The translations under genes and the position numbers were made by a program. From CAYWGR01 sp964458015 (GTDB lineage: Bacteria > Planctomycetota > Planctomycetia > Pirellulales > Thermoguttaceae): a DNA stretch of 7,872 nt. A model generated the notes under the pieces. The model saw only the letters and a program-made list of their open reading frames with translations, did not search any database and was not told where the DNA came from. Positions 5,163-7,872 of this stretch are shown here, one piece after another (positions within the stretch are counted from its first letter, which is position 1; the number at the start of each line of letters is the position of its first letter). The stretch lies in assembly GCA_964458015.1 (NCBI GenBank), contig CAYWGR010000220.1, positions 1-7,872 on the forward strand, read 5' to 3'.

Positions 5163-6152
5163 ATGCGTATCGGAGTTTTTTGCAGCGGCGGCGATGCTCC
5201 CGGCATGAACGCTTGCACCAGGGCAATCGTGCGATCGACCTTGTCGAAAGGCCACGAGGTTGTCGGGATCTATCGCGGATATCAGGGGCTGTTGGAAGAG
5301 GACTTTTTCCAAGAAGTCGACGAAACGCCGTTGATGCGTCTCCGGTCGGTGTCAAATATCATCAAGATGGGCGGCACGATCTTGGGCACCAGCCGCAGTC
5401 CCGAATTTCAAACCGAGGCAGGTCTGAAAAAAGCGTCCGGCATTCTGAAAAAGCATCGTATCGATGCTTTGATTCCCATCGGCGGCGATGGCACCTTTCA
5501 CGGCGCCGTGGCATTGGCCCAGCATTGGGATGGCCAGATCGTCGGCTGCCCCGGCACTATCGACAACGATTTGTTGGGCACCGACTACACGATTGGCTTT
5601 GCCACGGCGGTTCACACGGCCGTCGATGCGATCGATAAATTACGTGATACGGCGGAAAGCCATAGCCGGATGTTTCTGGTGGAAGTGATGGGCCGGCACA
5701 GCGGTTATATCGCCCTCTATACGGCATTGGCAGGCGGGGCGGAAGCGGTTGCCATTCCAGAAACGACAACCAAGATCCCGGAAATCATTGAAACCTTGAA
5801 AACTCTCAAAGCCCGAGGCAAGCATTCGATCATGCTGGTGGTGGCCGAGGGCGACGAATCGGGTGGCGCCCAGAAATTGGATGCCATGCTGAAATCGGCG
5901 GGCTGTCCGTTTGATACCCGGGTTTTGATGTTGGGACACTTACAGCGAGGCGGTTCCCCGACGCCCGAAGATCGGATTTTGGCCACGCGATTAGGTAATT
6001 TCGCGGTCGAATCCATGCTGCTAGGCGCGAACGGCGTCATGGCGGGCGAGATTCGAGGCGAACTTGCATTAACGCCATTTATGGACACCTATGTACAGCA
6101 TAAGGCCGTGCCGGAAAGTCTTTTGAAAGTGCTGCAAACAATGGCTAGCTAA
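5163..6152 (+). CDS. pfkA: ATP-type 6-phosphofructokinase
   Basis: The enzyme phosphorylates fructose 6-phosphate to the 1,6-bisphosphate. The 329 residues hold GVFCSGGDAPGMNA (4-17), IGGDGTFHGA (106-115), CPGTIDNDLLGTDYTIGFAT (129-148) with the catalytic-type Asp134, VEVMGRHSGYIA (173-184) and GHLQRGGSPTPEDR (258-271). Gly110 in GGDG and Gly131 in PGTIDND are the two small residues found in ATP-dependent enzymes; pyrophosphate-dependent forms usually have Asp and Lys there. This supports ATP use, but activity and effectors cannot be read from sequence. GGAG lies 9 nt before the ATG at 5163; an upstream TTG at 5148 would add five residues before the usual N-terminus. The gene follows coaB closely. 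The frame remains open for 61 codons beyond the stop. Confidence 0.96.
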   Translation: MRIGVFCSGGDAPGMNACTRAIVRSTLSKGHEVVGIYRGYQGLLEEDFFQEVDETPLMRLRSVSNIIKMGGTILGTSRSPEFQTEAGLKKASGILKKHRIDALIPIGGDGTFHGAVALAQHWDGQIVGCPGTIDNDLLGTDYTIGFATAVHTAVDAIDKLRDTAESHSRMFLVEVMGRHSGYIALYTALAGGAEAVAIPETTTKIPEIIETLKTLKARGKHSIMLVVAEGDESGGAQKLDAMLKSAGCPFDTRVLMLGHLQRGGSPTPEDRILATRLGNFAVESMLLGANGVMAGEIRGELALTPFMDTYVQHKAVPESLLKVLQTMAS

Positions 6153-6409
6153 TATGCACTATCTCGCATGAGGTATTGCCTGGACGCCCTGCCAATGCTT
6201 GTCATGGGCATGAAATCCATCGGACAATCGGGAGCGCGCCCAGTGCAAGCCGTCGTGTTGGAAGCCGAAAATCCGCTTTTTTTGCGCCCGACAAACATTT
6301 TCCCCCCACTGGCTTTCTCCGGTGATTCCGCCCTATAATAAAGTGTTATGGATCTGCCTGATTCGGCAATATATCTCGGACTTATTCGCGATTAAACGAG
6401 GATACGGCA
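6153..6409. other. 257-bp intergenic region between pfkA and the DUF151 gene
   Basis: No established gene is visible. The frame in phase with pfkA stays open from 6153 to a TAA at 6336-6338, with an internal ATG at 6168 that would give 56 residues lacking a Shine-Dalgarno sequence and any recognised motif. A run of seven T (6277-6283) follows a weak AAGC/GCTT stem (6262-6265 with 6275-6278) and might contribute to transcription termination after pfkA, though it is poor. A -10-like TATAAT and a short leader hairpin TGCC/GGCA (6355-6358 with 6365-6368) lie in the right part and probably belong to the next gene. Confidence 0.6.
6334..6339 (+). promoter_or_regulatory. Candidate -10 box for the DUF151 gene
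   Basis: TATAAT is a perfect match to the sigma-70-type -10 consensus. It would put the start of transcription near 6346 and leave a leader of about 64 nt. The region 16-18 bp upstream (around 6310-6317, tggctttc) is a poor -35, and no extended -10 TGn is present, so the promoter would be weak or activator-dependent. Confidence 0.4.
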
Positions 6410-6820
6410 ATGCCTGTCTCGATGGAGCTTTCCCGCATTATCATCAGTGAGGTCAACGACCAACAAGTCATCTACCTGAAGGAAGTAGACGGCGAGCGGA
6501 CATTCCCCATCTTGATCGGTATTTTCGAGGCCACGAGCATTGACCGCCGCGTGAAGGGATTCCCCTCGCCCCGCCCGCTGACACACGATCTGATTGTGAA
6601 TGTGGTGGAAAGCTTGGGCGGTGAGTTCCAGGATGTCGTGATCAGCGAACTAAAAGATCACACCTATTACGCCCGCCTGCGCATCCGGCATGACGGCGAG
6701 TTGATGGAAATCGACGCGAGGCCGTCCGACGCCATTGCCGTGGCGGTTACATGCAATCCGCCGCTGCCGATCTACGTGAACGAAGACGTTCTGAACGACG
6801 TGCTGGGCGAACAGTCGTGA
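6410..6820 (+). CDS. Bifunctional nuclease family protein (DUF151)
   Basis: The 136-residue protein matches the bifunctional nuclease (BFN/DUF151) domain over its whole length. The block ERTFPILIGIFEATSIDRR (about 29-47), with the Pro-Ile-x-Ile-Gly-x-Phe-Glu-Ala signature, is followed by RPLTHDLIVNVVESLGG (54-70), the ISELKDHTYYARLRI segment (78-92) and the conserved EIDARPSDAIAVAV (99-112), then a short NEDVLNDVL end. Plant and bacterial relatives have been reported to act on DNA and RNA, but the cellular role in bacteria is largely unknown. A GAGG site stands 8 nt before the ATG. The gene probably has its own promoter in the 257-bp region upstream. The sensor-kinase gene converges on it with a 15-bp gap and no visible terminator between them. 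Confidence 0.93.
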   Translation: MPVSMELSRIIISEVNDQQVIYLKEVDGERTFPILIGIFEATSIDRRVKGFPSPRPLTHDLIVNVVESLGGEFQDVVISELKDHTYYARLRIRHDGELMEIDARPSDAIAVAVTCNPPLPIYVNEDVLNDVLGEQS

Positions 6821-6835
6821 TGGCGATGCATTGCA

Positions 6836-7872
6836 TTATGTAGACTGCCGCGAACACTCGGCCTCGCCGCGCGGGCCCTGAGCATAGGCCTCGGCCGTAT
6901 AGTTTGCAACCATTTGCAGAAGCTTTTCTCGATCAATCGGTTTCGTAAGGTAGTCGTTGCAGCCGGCGTAGAGACACCGTTGCCGATCTTCCTTCATCGC
7001 GTTTGCCGTAAGCGCGACGATCGGGCGTAAATAGCCGGCATCACGAAGTTTCTTGGCGGCTTCATAGCCATCCATCTCGGGCATTTGCATGTCCATAAGC
7101 ACGATATCGAACGGCCGGCCATTGGATTCCGCATTGAAAGCGGCCTCAACAGCCAAGCAACCGTTGGCGACCGGCGTGACTTTGGCGCCTGCCTTCTGAA
7201 GCAGCCATGAGATGAGCCGCACATTGTCCGGTCCGTCTTCCGCAAGCAGGATACGGCAATCCAGATTTCGAGGGCATGGCATTTCGGCGCCGGAATTTGG
7301 TCGATATTCATCGAGCATCTCGTCGTTCGCAATACCATCAAGCATCTCCACGCCTTCCAGACTGCCGGTGTCGATGGTTACGCTGAAAGTGCTGCCCGCG
7401 CCAGGAGTGCTTTGGACGCCAATTTCTCCCCCCAGCATTTCGACGAGCCGTTTGGTGATCGTCAGCCCAAGCCCCGTCCCGCTTGGTTTGGCATCGGTTT
7501 CCCGATTGCATTGAACGAATGGCTGGAAAATCATGGCCATCTGTTGCTCATTCAATCCAATTCCGGTATCAACGACATCGAACTTTAACCTCGGCGACTT
7601 TTCGTCCGTGTAGACAAGGCTCGTAACCAGGCGAATGCCGCCTGCCGCGGTAAATTTGATTGCGTTTCCAATGAGGTTCACGAGAATCTGCCTGACCCGA
7701 ATCGGATCCGCCACAATTGTCCGCGGGATTGGGCAAATGTACTCGGCCCGGAGAAAAAGATTCTTAGCCTGGGCTCGAACTTGCAGGAGTGAGACAACTT
7801 CGTTCACAATCTGGATGGGGGAGCAGATATCGCGTTCGATTTGGAACTTGCCCGCTTCGATTTTTGATAGAT
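6836..7872 (-). CDS. Hybrid sensor histidine kinase with a C-terminal receiver domain (N-terminus outside the window)
   Basis: The 344 visible residues are the C-terminal part of a two-component signalling kinase; the frame runs off the window edge, so the sensor domain, start codon and phospho-accepting His are not seen. The visible part opens with LSKIEAGK, the end of a HisKA dimerisation domain. The ATPase domain follows: N box NLIGNAIKF (65-73), G1 DTGIGL (101-106), F box FQPFVQ and G2 GTGLGL (131-136). After a linker of about 40 acidic residues, the receiver domain has the acidic pair Glu211-Asp212, phospho-accepting Asp260 in VLMDMQMPEMDG, Thr288 and Lys310 in LTKPID. All key residues are present. 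A GTG at 7807 is internal and not the start. The signal sensed is unknown. No HPt domain follows, so phosphate must pass to a separate protein or the receiver may regulate the kinase. Confidence 0.95.
   Translation of the reverse strand, partial: LSKIEAGKFQIERDICSPIQIVNEVVSLLQVRAQAKNLFLRAEYICPIPRTIVADPIRVRQILVNLIGNAIKFTAAGGIRLVTSLVYTDEKSPRLKFDVVDTGIGLNEQQMAMIFQPFVQCNRETDAKPSGTGLGLTITKRLVEMLGGEIGVQSTPGAGSTFSVTIDTGSLEGVEMLDGIANDEMLDEYRPNSGAEMPCPRNLDCRILLAEDGPDNVRLISWLLQKAGAKVTPVANGCLAVEAAFNAESNGRPFDIVLMDMQMPEMDGYEAAKKLRDAGYLRPIVALTANAMKEDRQRCLYAGCNDYLTKPIDREKLLQMVANYTAEAYAQGPRGEAECSRQST

Noticed and set aside
6262..6283. Intrinsic terminator after pfkA
   Set aside because: The seven-T run is real, but the stem before it is only AAGC/GCTT and overlaps the T run, so it was kept only as a remark in the intergenic entry.
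6836..7807. Sensor kinase starting at the GTG at 7807
   Set aside because: The same frame continues upstream to the window edge and encodes the end of a HisKA domain, so the gene is partial in this window and that GTG is an internal Val codon.

Overview
The window looks like a chromosomal segment of a planctomycete, most likely of the Pirellulales/Pirellulaceae type. That placement is an inference from the short and divergent omega-subunit gene next to gmk, separate coaC and coaB genes, a DUF151 nuclease, the gene order, the moderate-to-high GC content and the patchy use of Shine-Dalgarno sites. No rRNA or other marker is present to settle it.

Layout. The left edge (1-777) is accessory. A DUF104/AF2212-like antitoxin and a PIN-domain toxin overlap by ATGA, preceded by an open frame that enters from outside the window and carries a run of nine G. 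A 106-bp spacer built largely of degenerate 7-nt repeats separates this module from a core housekeeping run on the plus strand: tpiA, secG, yicC, gmk, rpoZ, coaC, coaB, pfkA. tpiA to rpoZ are packed with gaps of 13, 3 and 10 bp and then a 4-bp overlap, so they are probably one transcript. The 106-bp rpoZ-coaC spacer can fold on paper into a compact three-way junction. The 67-bp coaC-coaB spacer contains a second 7-nt-periodic repeat that runs up to the coaB start. A 257-bp non-coding stretch with one good -10 box follows pfkA and leads into a bifunctional-nuclease (DUF151) gene. The right edge is the C-terminal part of a hybrid sensor histidine kinase on the minus strand, converging on the nuclease gene.

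How the genes work together. tpiA and pfkA are glycolytic. coaC and coaB perform successive steps of coenzyme A synthesis. gmk makes GDP, rpoZ is the small RNA polymerase subunit, yicC encodes an RNase-like protein, and secG belongs to the protein-export channel. The run therefore mixes central metabolism, nucleotide supply, transcription and secretion, as growth-linked housekeeping operons often do.

The least explained material lies in the spacers: two heptamer-repeat tracts and one possible structured RNA. No new multi-gene system is evident; the protein genes all belong to known families.
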